A stretch of 64,000 nt of DNA from Arthrobacter sp. (GCA_031277795.1 JAITLQ010000008.1:62001-126000), one strand, 5' to 3'; counted from the stretch's first letter, positions 52,618-61,832 are shown. Numbers and translations are program-made. The notes: generated from the letters alone by a model not told the origin.

Positions 52618-53466
52618 CTACTGAGAGATCTGCGTGTAGCGCGGATCGGTGGCGCCGTACTCGGAAAGCACCTTGGCCACGGCGCCGTTGGCCTGGATGT
52701 CCTTGATGAAGGCGTTCAGGGCGGCCGTGAGCTCGGTGTTGGTCTTCGTATGCGGGAAGTTGATGTTGCCGCCTTCGGTCAGGGCCGCGTTGGCGGTGTC
52801 GGGCTCCAGCGTCTTGACCTGCAGGGAGTCCTCGCCGCGCACCTTGGCCTGGTATGCGAGCTCCACGGCGGTGCCCATGACGGCGTCGATGCGCCCGGCC
52901 TTGAGGTCCTGGAAGGCCGCGTCGATGCTCTGGTACTGCTTGACGGCGTCCTTACCGACGGCGGCGCCGAGGGGCTCGACGTAGATGGAGCCGGCCACGG
53001 TGCCCACGGTCTTGCCCGTGAGCGCCTCGAGCGAATCGAGCCCGTCCGCTGAGGCGATGCCGTTGAGGTTGCGCCACACGGGGTCCGTCTGGCCGATCGA
53101 CTTGCCGCGCTCTTCCGTGGCGACCCAGCCGCCGGCGCCCGCATCCGAGCGCCCCTCGGTCACGGCCGCCACGGCGGCGGGGCCGCCCAGCTGCGTGATC
53201 TCCAGGGTGAGGCAGGCACGCTTGGCGAACTCGGTGTAGAACGCACCGTCGATCCCGGCCGCGCTGGCGCCGTTGTCCTTGATGTCCACGTAGGGCAGGG
53301 CGCCGACGGCGGCCACGGTGAACTTGCCCTCGTTGATGGTGCTGAACGTCCACTCCGGGGTGCAGCCCTCCGCCACCGTGGAGGTGGACTGGGTGCAGGC
53401 GGTGAGGGAGAGGGCCGCGAGCGCGGCGGAGGCGGCGAGGGTTAGGGGGCGGGTGGTGAGGTTCAT
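52618..53466 (-). CDS. ABC transporter substrate-binding lipoprotein (polar amino acid type)
   Basis: The 282-residue lipoprotein has a signal peptide with lipobox LTAC (about 21-24) and a periplasmic-binding (SBP_bac_3) domain: GKFTVAAVGALPYVDIKDNG, ASAAGIDGAFYTEFAKRACL, then LEALTGKTVGTVAGSIYVEP and AFQDLKAGRIDAVMGTAVEL. This family binds polar amino acids for import. Its start overlaps the upstream permease stop by 4 bases (ATGA). An extra Cys-containing segment after the lipobox (EGCTPEW) is unusual. Confidence 0.9.
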   Translation of the reverse strand: MNLTTRPLTLAASAALAALSLTACTQSTSTVAEGCTPEWTFSTINEGKFTVAAVGALPYVDIKDNGASAAGIDGAFYTEFAKRACLTLEITQLGGPAAVAAVTEGRSDAGAGGWVATEERGKSIGQTDPVWRNLNGIASADGLDSLEALTGKTVGTVAGSIYVEPLGAAVGKDAVKQYQSIDAAFQDLKAGRIDAVMGTAVELAYQAKVRGEDSLQVKTLEPDTANAALTEGGNINFPHTKTNTELTAALNAFIKDIQANGAVAKVLSEYGATDPRYTQISQ

Positions 53467-54164
53467 GCTGACTCCTTGAGGGTGGTGACGGGGGCAGGGC
53501 GGGGGAGTGCCCGACGGCGGGTGGCCGGGCGGGCGGTGGGGTCCAGCCGGCGCTGGAGCCCGGAGGCGAGGGCCGTCAGGATCAGCGAGACGGCGAGGTA
53601 GAGGGCGGCGGCGGTGATGAGCAGCGGGAGGACGTCGAAGCGCAGGGTGCCCTCGTCGTAGGCGATGCCGATCACTTCCTTGAGGCCGATGCTGAAGGCC
53701 AGCGCCGTGCCCTGGAAGACAATCACCGCGAAGCCAATGAGGGCGGGGAGGGCGTGGCGCAGGGCCTGGGGGAGGAGGACGAGGGCGAAGCCCTTGAGCG
53801 GGGGGAGGGCGAGGGCGGCGATGGCCTCGTGCTGGGCTTTGGGCACCGAGGCCAGGGCCGAGCGGAAGAGGTCCGCCGTGTAGGACGCGGTGGTGAAGCC
53901 GAACGCCACGGTGAGGGCGGCGACGTCGTTCAAGACCACGCCCACCTGCGGGAAGCCGAAGTAGACGAGATAGACCGTGACGAGGGCCGGGAAGCCGCGG
54001 CCGACTTCGGTGAGGACGGCCACCGGCCAGCGCAGCCAGCGCGGGCTCCTGAAGAGGGCGATGCCGGCGAGCAGCCCGAGCGGGAGGCCCGCGAGAAGGG
54101 CCAGGCCCAGCAGGCGCAGGCTGACGGCGAGGCCGGGGAGGAGGACTGAGAGGTTCTCGATCAT
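53463..54164 (-). CDS. ABC amino-acid transporter permease, second subunit
   Basis: The 233-residue permease has five membrane segments and the HisM-type signature around TASYTADLFRSALASVPKAQ, HEAIAALALPPLKGFALVLL, with the EAA-like loop that docks to the ATPase. It starts at ATG 54164, overlapping the first permease stop by 4 bases, and overlaps the substrate-binding gene at its end. The last 30 residues (RRLDPTARPATRRRALPRP) are Arg/Pro-rich and contain, in the DNA, one copy of the GTGCCCGACGGCG word. Confidence 0.9.
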   Translation of the reverse strand: MIENLSVLLPGLAVSLRLLGLALLAGLPLGLLAGIALFRSPRWLRWPVAVLTEVGRGFPALVTVYLVYFGFPQVGVVLNDVAALTVAFGFTTASYTADLFRSALASVPKAQHEAIAALALPPLKGFALVLLPQALRHALPALIGFAVIVFQGTALAFSIGLKEVIGIAYDEGTLRFDVLPLLITAAALYLAVSLILTALASGLQRRLDPTARPATRRRALPRPAPVTTLKESA

Positions 54165-54802
54165 GCCGCCACCGCCCAGCGCTTGCGTAGCTTGGCCTCG
54201 GCGGTGCGGGCCGCGAGGGCCACGGGGACGCTCAGGGCAAGGTAGGCCAGGCCCAGGAGCAGGAAGGCGGTGAAGCCGTTGCTCCCGCGCTGCACCGCGT
54301 CGTTGGTGATGAAGGTGAGCTCCTGGACGCCGATGAGGGAGGCCAGGGCCGTGTCCTTCAGGAGGTGGATGAGGTAGGCGCCGGCGGCGCTGAGGGAGAC
54401 CGGGAGGGCCTGCGGGAGGATCACGCGGCTGAAGCCGGGCCACGCGGGCATGGCCGTGGCGGAGACCGCCTCGAACTGCGTGCGCGAGACCGAGTCAAGG
54501 CCCGAGCGGTAGGCCTCCGCGAGGAAGGCCGAGCCGACGAGTGAGAACGTCAGGATGGTGGCGGTCAGGGCCGTGAGTTTGGCCTGGCCAAGGTTGATGC
54601 CGAAGAAGGCGACGAAGAGCCAGACCAACGGCGGGACGCCGCGCAGCACGCTGACCCAGGCGATGGCGAGCCAACGCAGGGGCGCCCACGGGCCGCGCCG
54701 GGCCGCTGCCACGAGCGCCCCGAGCAGGGCGGCCAGGACAAAGGACACGCACGTGGCCGTGAGGGTGAAACCGAGCGCGCGCAGGATGAGCTCGGCGCTC
54801 AC
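54161..54802 (-). CDS. ABC amino-acid transporter permease, first subunit
   Basis: The 213-residue membrane subunit has the polar-amino-acid permease layout: LTATCVSFVLAALLGALVAA, the conserved WVSVLRGVPPLVWLFVAFFG, FSLVGSAFLAEAYRSGLDSV, and the coupling loop SRTQFEAVSATAMPAWPGFS followed by VILPQALPVSL. It pairs with the second permease. GTG start at 54802 overlaps the ATPase stop by 4 bases. Confidence 0.92.
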   Translation of the reverse strand: MSAELILRALGFTLTATCVSFVLAALLGALVAAARRGPWAPLRWLAIAWVSVLRGVPPLVWLFVAFFGINLGQAKLTALTATILTFSLVGSAFLAEAYRSGLDSVSRTQFEAVSATAMPAWPGFSRVILPQALPVSLSAAGAYLIHLLKDTALASLIGVQELTFITNDAVQRGSNGFTAFLLLGLAYLALSVPVALAARTAEAKLRKRWAVAA

Positions 54803-55566
54803 AGCTCCTCCTCGAGGACGGCGGCGAGGAAACGTCGGGTGCGCTCGTGCTGCGGGGAGGCGAAGAAGGCGGCGGGCTCGGCCTGCTCAACGATGGTGCC
54901 GTCGGCAAAGAAGACCACGCGGTCCGCCACCTGGCGGGCAAAGTTCATCTCGTGCGTGACCACGAGCATGGTCATGCCCTCCGCCGCCACGTCCCGCATG
55001 ACGCGCAGGACTTCAACGCGCAGCTCGGGGTCGATGGCGCTGGTCGGTTCGTCGAAGAGCATGATCTCCGGGTCAAGTGCGAGGGCACGGGCGATGGCCA
55101 CGCGCTGCTGCTGCCCGCCGGAGAGCTGGGCCGGCTTGTGGTCGGCGCGCTCGCCGAGGCCCACCTTGGCCAGGAGCTCGCGGGCACGGGCCTCGGCCTG
55201 CTGGCGCGAGCGACCCAGGGAGTGGACCTGCGGGAGAACTACGTTCTCCAGCGCCGTGTGCGTGGGGAAGAGATTAAAGGACTGGAAGACCATGCCCACC
55301 TTGCGCCGCAAGGCGCGCAGCTCCTTGGAGGTCAGGCTGGGAGCCAGCCCCGCGCCGTCGAGCATGACCGTGCCGGCATCCGGCTCCTCGAGGCGGTTGA
55401 GGCAGCGGATGAAGGTGGACTTGCCGGAGCCGCTGGGGCCGATGATGGCGACCACCTCGCCGCGGGCGACGTCGAGGTCCACGTTCTTGAGGACCTCGAG
55501 CGGGCCGTAGGACTTGGCGAGACCGGTGACGCTGAGGGCTGTCACGGGAGGGGAGATGGTGGACAC
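54799..55566 (-). CDS. ABC amino-acid transporter ATP-binding protein
   Basis: The 255-residue ATPase has Walker A (GPSGSGKST, about 45-53), the Q-loop (VFQSFNLFPTHTALENV), the ABC signature LSGGQQQRVAIARALA, Walker B (IMLFDEPTSAIDPE) and the H-loop (LVVTHEMNFARQVADRV). It is closest to GlnQ/HisP-type proteins that energise polar amino-acid import. GTG at 55566 is chosen because AGGA lies 7 bases upstream. It is the first gene of a six-gene operon ending in RidA and is divergent from the PucR-like regulator. Confidence 0.94.
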   Translation of the reverse strand: MSTISPPVTALSVTGLAKSYGPLEVLKNVDLDVARGEVVAIIGPSGSGKSTFIRCLNRLEEPDAGTVMLDGAGLAPSLTSKELRALRRKVGMVFQSFNLFPTHTALENVVLPQVHSLGRSRQQAEARARELLAKVGLGERADHKPAQLSGGQQQRVAIARALALDPEIMLFDEPTSAIDPELRVEVLRVMRDVAAEGMTMLVVTHEMNFARQVADRVVFFADGTIVEQAEPAAFFASPQHERTRRFLAAVLEEEL

Positions 55567-55676
55567 TGGCGCGTCCTCTCGGCTCTGAGGGGATGAGGGC
55601 AGGATCAACGCTAGTGAGCTGGCTCACGTGCTTCCTGATACATTCGCCGCGAGCAGTTTCGACATTTGTCTAAGGG

Positions 55677-56867
55677 GTGCGCGTGCTTCATCTGCAGGGT
55701 CTCGTGGACGAGCTGTGCCTCCGGCTGGGGCGGTCCGTGGCGATCGATAACCGGCACGTGGAGGTGATCGCGGCCTCGGCACAGATCGGCGAGGTGGACG
55801 ACGCCCGGCGCGAGGCGATCATGGTGCGGCAGACCGATCCGCGGATCGTGGAGTACGTGCTGGGTCTGGCGCCGCCGAGCGGGGCGGAGGGCTTTGCCGT
55901 GCCGCCGCACCCCACCATGGGGACGCTGCCGCGCTGGTGCACGGTGCTACGCGGCGAGTCCAACGAGCTGCTCGGCTACCTCTGGATCATCGACGTGCCC
56001 GCGCTGTCTCCCGAGGAGAAGGGGCTCGTGGCCGAGTATGCGTCGCTCATCCGTGAGGCGCTCGTGGTGTCGCTGAGCCACGTGGACGCGACCGTCCAGG
56101 CGCTGGTCGAGGTGACCTCGGCTCTGCTGGGCGGGGACGGCGACGCCGTGGAGCGGGCGGGGCGTTCCGGGTTGCTGGCACGGTCCGGGGAAGCGGCGGT
56201 GTGGGCCATGCGGGTGGGGCGCGGGGCCGAGTCGCGGGTGTCAGCAGTGGAGCTCGAGGCGCTGCTCAAGGACGTGGTGAGTTCTACGTATCCGGGGTCG
56301 TTTGTTGGGGCCGCCGTAGACGACGTGTTGGTCTTGGTGACGCGCGGGCGGCGGACCGTGGCGGAGGAGGCGTCGGTGGTGGGGGCCGTGCGGCTGTCTT
56401 GCCAGCGGCGGCGGTTGCAGCTGGGCGGTGTGGGGATGGCGGTGCTGGATCCGGCCGTGCCCGCGGAACTGGTGCTGGAGCGGGCGCGCTTTGGGGCGCG
56501 GCTCTCGGCGCTGGACGGCGAGGCGGAGGCGAAGCGCTGGGAGGGCCTGGGGGCCTGGGGGTTGCTGCTGGGCAAGCCGTGGACGCTCGGCACCGTGGCG
56601 GAGGTGAGCCCCGGAGTAGCTGCGCTCGTGGAGCGCGGAGCCGCGCTGTGGGAGACGGCGCTGGCGTACCTGGACCTGGCCGGCAACGCGGCCCGCACGT
56701 GCGAGGCGCTGCACATCCACCGGGCCACGCTGTACTACCGGCTGGACCGGATTCGCGAGGTGGCGGGGGCAAACATGCTCGACGACGGGTGGGCCAGGTC
56801 CTCAGCACACGTCGCCTTGAGGCTGTGGGAGGCGATGGGGCGGGAAGGGGCCGCAGTCGCCGTCTAG
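55677..56867 (+). CDS. PucR-type helix-turn-helix regulator of the amino-acid operon
   Basis: The 396-residue product ends in a PucR/CdaR helix-turn-helix (ALAYLDLAGNAARTCEALHI, HRATLYYRLDRIREV, about 327-362) and has a long sensory N-terminal half (LVDELCLRLGRSVAIDNRHV, then YLWIIDVPALSPEEKGLVAE). It is divergent from the ABC-DadA-RidA operon with a gap of about 110 bases, so it most likely controls it. GTG at 55677 follows TAAGGG; a GTG two codons later is possible. The stop shares the bases CTAG with the convergent yceI-like gene. Confidence 0.85.
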   Translation: MRVLHLQGLVDELCLRLGRSVAIDNRHVEVIAASAQIGEVDDARREAIMVRQTDPRIVEYVLGLAPPSGAEGFAVPPHPTMGTLPRWCTVLRGESNELLGYLWIIDVPALSPEEKGLVAEYASLIREALVVSLSHVDATVQALVEVTSALLGGDGDAVERAGRSGLLARSGEAAVWAMRVGRGAESRVSAVELEALLKDVVSSTYPGSFVGAAVDDVLVLVTRGRRTVAEEASVVGAVRLSCQRRRLQLGGVGMAVLDPAVPAELVLERARFGARLSALDGEAEAKRWEGLGAWGLLLGKPWTLGTVAEVSPGVAALVERGAALWETALAYLDLAGNAARTCEALHIHRATLYYRLDRIREVAGANMLDDGWARSSAHVALRLWEAMGREGAAVAV

Positions 56868-57637
56868 CCCTTGGCCAGGTTCATCGAGAACTCAATTTGT
56901 CCGGAATCTTGCACCGAGACGAAGCCGAGGTTTGGCGCCTGGACACCGAAGTCCTGCCACGTCACGTCGATGTGTCCCACAACTTGCGCCGAGGTGCCCG
57001 TGAAGGCCCCGTTCACGGTGGCGGTGACTGGCACCGTGGTGCCATTGAGCGTGAGGTCACCCTTGATGGTGAACTCCTGCGATCCGCCATTGGCGGCGGC
57101 AGACACGTCGACGGCCTCAGTGAGCTTGAAGGTCGCCTCGGGGTATTGCGAGGTGTTGATCGCGCTGGTGCGGAAATACTCGTCCCGGCGCGTGGAATCA
57201 GTGGTAACACTGGCAACGTTGAGGGTCAGGCTCGCGGCCGTGAGTCGCTGGCCTGCGACAGTGACTTCGCCGCTGACGTCCTCGGTACGCCCGGTGACCG
57301 TGACATTCGCGCCGTTGAGTACCTCCGCCACGCGGTATCCGGCGAATGAACCGGTCGAGATGCTCCAGGTTCCGTTCAGGTCCGCCTCCGGGGTGGAACC
57401 GCTCGCGGAACCCGCGCCGGCGGAGCCAGCGGTGGAGCTGGAACTCGCCTCAGGAGTGGCGGTCAGGCTCAACGAAGGAGCCGCGGCTGCTTTGGAGGAC
57501 TCGTGGGCCGCATAGAGGCGCGAACCGACCCAGACGCCGGCCACCACCAGCACCAACGCGATGGCGGCGATCATGAGGTTGCGCGTGCGCGTGCTGCGCT
57601 TGGCGGGCTGAGGGGCAACGGGCTGTGGCTCGGTCAT
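56864..57637 (-). CDS. YceI-family protein, membrane-anchored
   Basis: The 257-residue product has one N-terminal membrane anchor (NLMIAAIALVLVVAGVWVGS, about 20-39), a Ser/Ala-rich linker and a YceI lipocalin-like domain (LNGTWSISTGSFAGYRVAEV ... VTGRTEDVSGEVTVAGQRLT, RRDEYFRTSAINTSQYPEAT, FTIKGDLTLNGTTVPVTATV). YceI proteins bind isoprenoids or other long-chain lipids outside the cytoplasm. ATG at 57637 with GGAGAA 7 bases upstream. It overlaps the convergent PucR gene by 4 bases. Confidence 0.92.
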   Translation of the reverse strand: MTEPQPVAPQPAKRSTRTRNLMIAAIALVLVVAGVWVGSRLYAAHESSKAAAAPSLSLTATPEASSSSTAGSAGAGSASGSTPEADLNGTWSISTGSFAGYRVAEVLNGANVTVTGRTEDVSGEVTVAGQRLTAASLTLNVASVTTDSTRRDEYFRTSAINTSQYPEATFKLTEAVDVSAAANGGSQEFTIKGDLTLNGTTVPVTATVNGAFTGTSAQVVGHIDVTWQDFGVQAPNLGFVSVQDSGQIEFSMNLAKG

Positions 57638-58047
57638 GGTGTGTTCTTCTCCTGGTTCGCCGCAGGCGGCGGGCCGGTAGGGGAACGGCCTCGACATAGT
57701 TGACGCGTCCATCGTGACACTGTTCGGTTCCCGATGGGGTGTGGGCGGTTGGATCTGGGGCTTCTTGCCAGCTTTTCAAGGCGGAGACACAGGGGAGCGA
57801 AACGAACGTCGGGGCTGGGTGCGCTGGTGGGATCCTTGGGACGACCCCTTGGGTGAGCACCTTTCCTAGAGTCCAGGGCCAACTTGCCAAGGCGCCGCGC
57901 CGCAGTGCCTTCTGGCTTGTTGGTTGCGAGGGCCCCGAACGACTCTGTGATGGCCCACGAGGTCGACAGGTCGGCAGCGCTAGGCAAACATCATTTCTCC
58001 GGCCAGGAGGGGCCTAACACTGTCGCCTGATCCGGAGATGAGAAGTC
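57638..58047. other. Intergenic region with no recognised gene
   Basis: This 410-base stretch is less GC-rich than its surroundings. Frames on both strands (for example 57739-58017 forward) show no family-like composition and no ribosome-binding site. It should hold the promoter of the yceI-like gene; no clear boxes were found. Confidence 0.5.
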
Positions 58048-58251
58048 ATGACTGTTGTTTTGCCTGAAGCCTTTGAGGACTCCCTGACGAACCTCTTGGA
58101 CCCCACCTATGAAGCGGTCCACGTCAAGCGTCTCGGCGACTACATGGCAGGGGGCGGGTACACCGGCGCAGCCTTCGAAGCGTTGACGGTGGCCGGTGCC
58201 CACCCGGACCGGATTGATGCCAGTGATCTTGGGGACTTCTGCACGGGTTGA
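58048..58251 (+). pseudogene. Truncated DUF6308-like gene, N-terminal 67 residues only
   Basis: The frame starts at ATG with GAGAAG 3 bases upstream and reads VHVKRLGDYMAGGGYTGAAF, then AHPDRIDASDLGDFCTG. The Y-x-G-x-Y-x-G-x-x-F segment followed by D-R-I-x-x-x-D-L is how DUF6308-type proteins of about 200 residues begin. Here the frame stops just after that point, where relatives go on. No matching continuation was found downstream before the HNH gene. It is probably a fragment; function unknown. Confidence 0.5.
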
Positions 58252-58295
58252 GGCACCGATTCTGCTGCGGCGCCCGCCGCGTGATTCGATGACTG

Positions 58296-59239
58296 CTATC
58301 CGTGAGCAAGGAAGCGGGCGAAAGTCACGTCGAGCGCGTCACGGCTTGGCCGTTCGAGTTTGCTCGTCGGAAGCGCGCGAAGCGGCTGGCCGTGCATTTC
58401 TTGAAGACCGTGCCGGAGCATTGGTCCATCCACTTCATCGAGCAGACTCTGCCGGACATGCACTTTGTAGTCGCCGTCCACACCGATGAACCGCCGGTCG
58501 TACGCAGCGTGATGGATCTTGCACAGCGCAAGCCCATTGGTAACTATCGGCTCCCCGTCCTCTGAATCGGGGATGATGTGGGCCGCATCCAGGAGTTCAG
58601 CGTGCCCCAGGCTGCAGATTGCGCACCGGTTCTCGTACGCCCTCAAAATGAGCGAGCGAAAGTACGGTTGATGAACGCGGACCTTCGTCTCGCGAATGAG
58701 GTACTGCCGAAATACCAATTCGGCGTCCAGCTTATGTTCGCGGTCTTCCAACAGTGTCCGTCCGAGAGAACCTGGTGCGAGGACAACTTGCTGCCTCTCA
58801 GGCAACCACTCCAACACTTGAATGGGGGCGACCACCCGGAACATTGACGGCTTCCCGCCGAGGCCCAGAAATCCAATGAGGGGACCCGTTGTTGGTATGC
58901 GGTCAAGAGCCCAACGTTCGTGGGCACGTTGGAGCCACCCTTTTCCCATGAGTAGTTCCACAGTCCATCGGCGCCGAGGTGATCGTCGTAAATCTCAAAC
59001 TGCTTCTTGGGTTTGAAGGATGTGGTCACAGTCAACGCGGCAGCGAATCCAGCGGGACGTCGGATTCCCTTCGTGACATCTTGCAGCCTGAAGGGTTCGC
59101 CTTCGAACCGAAAATCGAGGATGTCTTCGCGCGACAGGGGTATCTCGCCTTCGTGACTGCGTTCGCGGAGCCAATCGATCGCAGCGTGCCGCAGGCGAAG
59201 CTGAGCGTCTTGGTCGTGACGGAGGAAGTCCTGGGGCAT
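58296..59239 (-). pseudogene. HNH endonuclease, broken by a single-base frameshift
   Basis: Two overlapping minus-strand frames together make one protein of about 314 residues. The first (from ATG 59239) holds the N-terminal domain: LRLRHAAIDWLRERSHEGEI, FRLQDVTKGIRRPAGFAAAL, DHLGADGLWNYSWEKGG and PTNVGLLTAYQQRVP. The second, one frame away, carries on with LIGFLGLGGKPSMFRVVAPI, RSLILRAYENRCAICSLGHA, the HNH core AAHIIPDSEDGEPIVTNGLA and LCKIHHAAYDRRFIGVDGDY. The join lies at a run of four G at 58880-58883 (four C on the coding strand), where five would restore the frame. The family is often described as a restriction-type nuclease. Either the gene is dead or the base is a sequencing error. 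Confidence 0.75.
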
Positions 59240-59477
59240 GCGAGCAGTGAATCAACCTTTCGCAGACGTGTCTATAGGGATAAAGCAGAGGGTAAAACAA
59301 TCTCTTCTTTGGAGGCGGTTGGCGCCTGTCTCGGACCCGCACTCGAACGTCTCCCGCGGGAGACATATTGACATCTCTCGATGAACTCACAACAGATCGT
59401 CACGATTCTCTTGACCGAATCTGTGAAGTCGTGCAGAGTTGCCGCTCGTTAGCACTCCCTGGTCAAAGGAGATCAGC

Positions 59478-61106
59478 ATGCAGAACCCCAACAAGCGGGC
59501 CTCGCGCCTCGCCGCCGCCACCCTGGCGGCGGGTGCACTCGCGCTTCTCGGCTCGGTCACCCCCGCCGTCGCCACCCCGGCAACCCCCCAAAGTGACACA
59601 CCCAGCAATCTGAGCCACGCGGCGTCGGGCGCTGTCGAAAGCCTGAACCTCCCGGCCCAGGCGAACACCGCAGCCGCCACGCTGAGCAAGGACGTCGCTG
59701 CCGCCTTCAAGGCGGACTCGGTGTCCACGTTCAGCGCCGTGCGCAGCGAGCAACTCGGTGCCAACCAGGTGCACCGCTATCAGCAGAGCATCGCCGGTCG
59801 CGCGGTGGCCGGTTCTTCAATCGCCACGTCAACGGACGCCGCGGGCAAAACCCAAGCCCTCGGCAACGTCGCCACGGCCACCGACGGTGCGTTCCCTGCG
59901 GCCCGCTCCATCGTGACGTCCACCAAGGCGGAGGCCCGCGCCACGGCGCTCGGCGCCGTCGCCCACAACGACCGCCAGGCCGAGGTCACCCTCAAGCGCG
60001 AGGTCTGGTTCGCGCCGGCGGTCTCGGGCGCCGCGGCCAACCCGGCGGACGCGAACTCCACCGTTGCCGTCCCGGCCTACCAGCTCAGCGTCACGAGCCC
60101 CGGCGGAGGCTGGCTCGTCACGGTGAGCGCCAACCATCCGGACCAGGTCCTGGCGAGCACGCCCACGCAGTACGAGATCAACCGCGTGGTCTGCGACGCG
60201 AACCGCTACAAGGCCGTCTACAACTCGGACCTGGAGTGCGGCACGGGCCTGAAGAACAAGCCGAGTCGCGTGGAGGGCGGGGCCGCCAGTTCCGTCGCCG
60301 ACGTCAACAGCGTCTACACGTTCTTCGGCGATACGAGCAGCTTCTACGCGTCCAAGACCACGGCCACGGATCTCACCTCCCTGGTCGGCGCCAACTACAA
60401 CGACGGCAACGGCAAGGCGATCCGCGGCTCGGTGCGCCAGTGCATCTCCGGCGAGGCATGCCCGTTCCTGAACGCGTTCTGGAGCGACGACCTCTCAGCG
60501 ATGGTGTACGGCGAGGGCGTCACCACGGACGACGTCACGGGCCACGAACTCACGCACGGCGTGACCGCTAAGACGAACGGGCTCGTCTACCAGAACGAGG
60601 CCGGCGCCATCAACGAGTCGATGTCGGACATCTTCGGCGAGATCATGGACCAGGGCAACGGCTCCGCGGACGACACCGCGGCCAACCGTTGGAAGATGGG
60701 TGAGGGCAGCTCGATCGGCGTCATCCGCGACATGAAGAGCCCCAAGAGCTACGGCCAGCCGGACACCTACAAGGGCACGTACTGGGTCGCCTCGACCAGC
60801 AATCCGAACGACAACAACGACTACGGGGGAGTGCACACGAACTCCGGCGTGGGCAACAAGCTCGCCCAGCTCCTGAGCGACGGCGGCACACACAACTCGG
60901 TGACGGTCACCGGGATCGGCTCGGCCAAGACGGCCCAGATCCACTGGACCGCGCAGACGCTGCTGACCTCCAACGCCACGTACTCCACGCTGGCCACGGC
61001 GCTCAAGCAGTCCTGCTCCACGAACGCGGCCTCCGGCGTCAAGGGCATCACCACGGCCGACTGCACCCAGGTCGCCAACGCCATCAAGGCGGTCAAGATC
61101 CCGTAA
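59478..61106 (+). CDS. Secreted M4-family metallopeptidase (thermolysin-like)
   Basis: The 542-residue product is a secreted neutral protease made as a pre-pro-enzyme. It has a signal peptide (LAAATLAAGALALLGSVTPA), a propeptide of about 180 residues with the FTP-like region (RYQQSIAGRAVAGSSIAT), and the peptidase domain with His356-Glu357-x-x-His360 (GHELTHGVT), the third zinc ligand Glu380 (NEAGAINESMSD), exactly 24 residues after the first His as in thermolysin, and His453 in YGGVHTNSG, the transition-state stabiliser. ATG at 59478 follows AAAGGAGA. The domain is a little short at its C terminus and has two extra cysteine pairs. A strong terminator follows. Confidence 0.95.
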   Translation: MQNPNKRASRLAAATLAAGALALLGSVTPAVATPATPQSDTPSNLSHAASGAVESLNLPAQANTAAATLSKDVAAAFKADSVSTFSAVRSEQLGANQVHRYQQSIAGRAVAGSSIATSTDAAGKTQALGNVATATDGAFPAARSIVTSTKAEARATALGAVAHNDRQAEVTLKREVWFAPAVSGAAANPADANSTVAVPAYQLSVTSPGGGWLVTVSANHPDQVLASTPTQYEINRVVCDANRYKAVYNSDLECGTGLKNKPSRVEGGAASSVADVNSVYTFFGDTSSFYASKTTATDLTSLVGANYNDGNGKAIRGSVRQCISGEACPFLNAFWSDDLSAMVYGEGVTTDDVTGHELTHGVTAKTNGLVYQNEAGAINESMSDIFGEIMDQGNGSADDTAANRWKMGEGSSIGVIRDMKSPKSYGQPDTYKGTYWVASTSNPNDNNDYGGVHTNSGVGNKLAQLLSDGGTHNSVTVTGIGSAKTAQIHWTAQTLLTSNATYSTLATALKQSCSTNAASGVKGITTADCTQVANAIKAVKIP

Positions 61107-61169
61107 CCGGGACCCCAGACCCCGGGGCGCCACACTTGGGGGCGTCCCGGGTTTCCCCCCCAAGGAAAA

Positions 61170-61217
61170 GGTGCCCGACGGCGCGGACTTGAGTCGCGTC
61201 GTCGGGCACCGTTTTTT
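61170..61217 (+). terminator. Intrinsic terminator after the M4 peptidase
   Basis: GGTGCCCGACG (61170-61180) pairs with CGTCGGGCACC (61200-61210) around an inner GCGCG/CGCG stem, and TTTTTT follows at 61212-61217. The left arm begins with the recurrent GTGCCCGACGGCG word. Confidence 0.9.
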
Positions 61218-61244
61218 CTTGGGTGCCTCTCCCACCTTCGATGG

Positions 61245-61832
61245 ATGACACCCACCCACCCGGAAGCGCACCATGAACACGTGACCCCCGCCCAGCAGAA
61301 CACCACCACCCCAACCCCGCTGACCGGCCTCGCGGCGCTCCTGCGCCGCGTCGACCGGCTCGCGGCCGGCCGTCGGCAGCGTGACCTCCGCGCTCCCTCG
61401 GACCTCATGACCCACAAGGTCACTCAGGGGTTCCGGGCGATCCGCTGGATCCTCACCGCCGAAATCGTCGTGGGGCTCGCGGCGCTGGCCATCGCGTTTG
61501 CCAACTTGGCCCAAGGCCACCCGGACAATGCCGCGGTCTGGATGCGCGGCGTTGTCGTCCTGGGCCTCACGCTGGGACTTGGCTACTTTGCGCTGCGGGC
61601 CGGCCAAGGCTGGTTCTGGGGCTATCAGCGCCTGCGCCTCTTCAGTCGCATCTTCCCCGTGGCCACGCTCGTGATCGCCGCGATTCCCGGGCTGTACCCG
61701 TTCTGGATGGTGCTCGAGCAGATCGTATTTTCGCTACTCATGATTGGCATCGGCGACATCGCCACGAGCGACTCCATGCGCGCCGCCTTCGCCAAGGCCA
61801 CCCTGATGCGCGACGAACCGCGTTTCGCCTGA
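61245..61832 (+). CDS. Hypothetical four-helix membrane protein
   Basis: The 195-residue product has a polar N terminus (to about 60), then four hydrophobic helices: RWILTAEIVVGLAALAIAFA, GVVVLGLTLGLGYFALRAGQ, IFPVATLVIAAIPGLYPFWM and the short IVFSLLMIGIGD. No family was recognised. Near-identical small membrane proteins without known function are common in this order. The ATG at 61245 is used; a GTG at 61281 is also possible, since the first 12 residues look unconserved. It is preceded by the M4 peptidase terminator, so it is expressed alone. Confidence 0.6.
   Translation: MTPTHPEAHHEHVTPAQQNTTTPTPLTGLAALLRRVDRLAAGRRQRDLRAPSDLMTHKVTQGFRAIRWILTAEIVVGLAALAIAFANLAQGHPDNAAVWMRGVVVLGLTLGLGYFALRAGQGWFWGYQRLRLFSRIFPVATLVIAAIPGLYPFWMVLEQIVFSLLMIGIGDIATSDSMRAAFAKATLMRDEPRFA

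Noticed and set aside
57739-58017. Plus-strand frame of 92 codons before the DUF6308-like fragment
   Set aside because: No ribosome-binding site, scattered cysteines and tryptophans, no family resemblance.
58979-59371. Plus-strand frame of 130 codons opposite the HNH gene
   Set aside because: It overlaps the conserved N-terminal half of the HNH endonuclease on the minus strand and shows no motif of its own.
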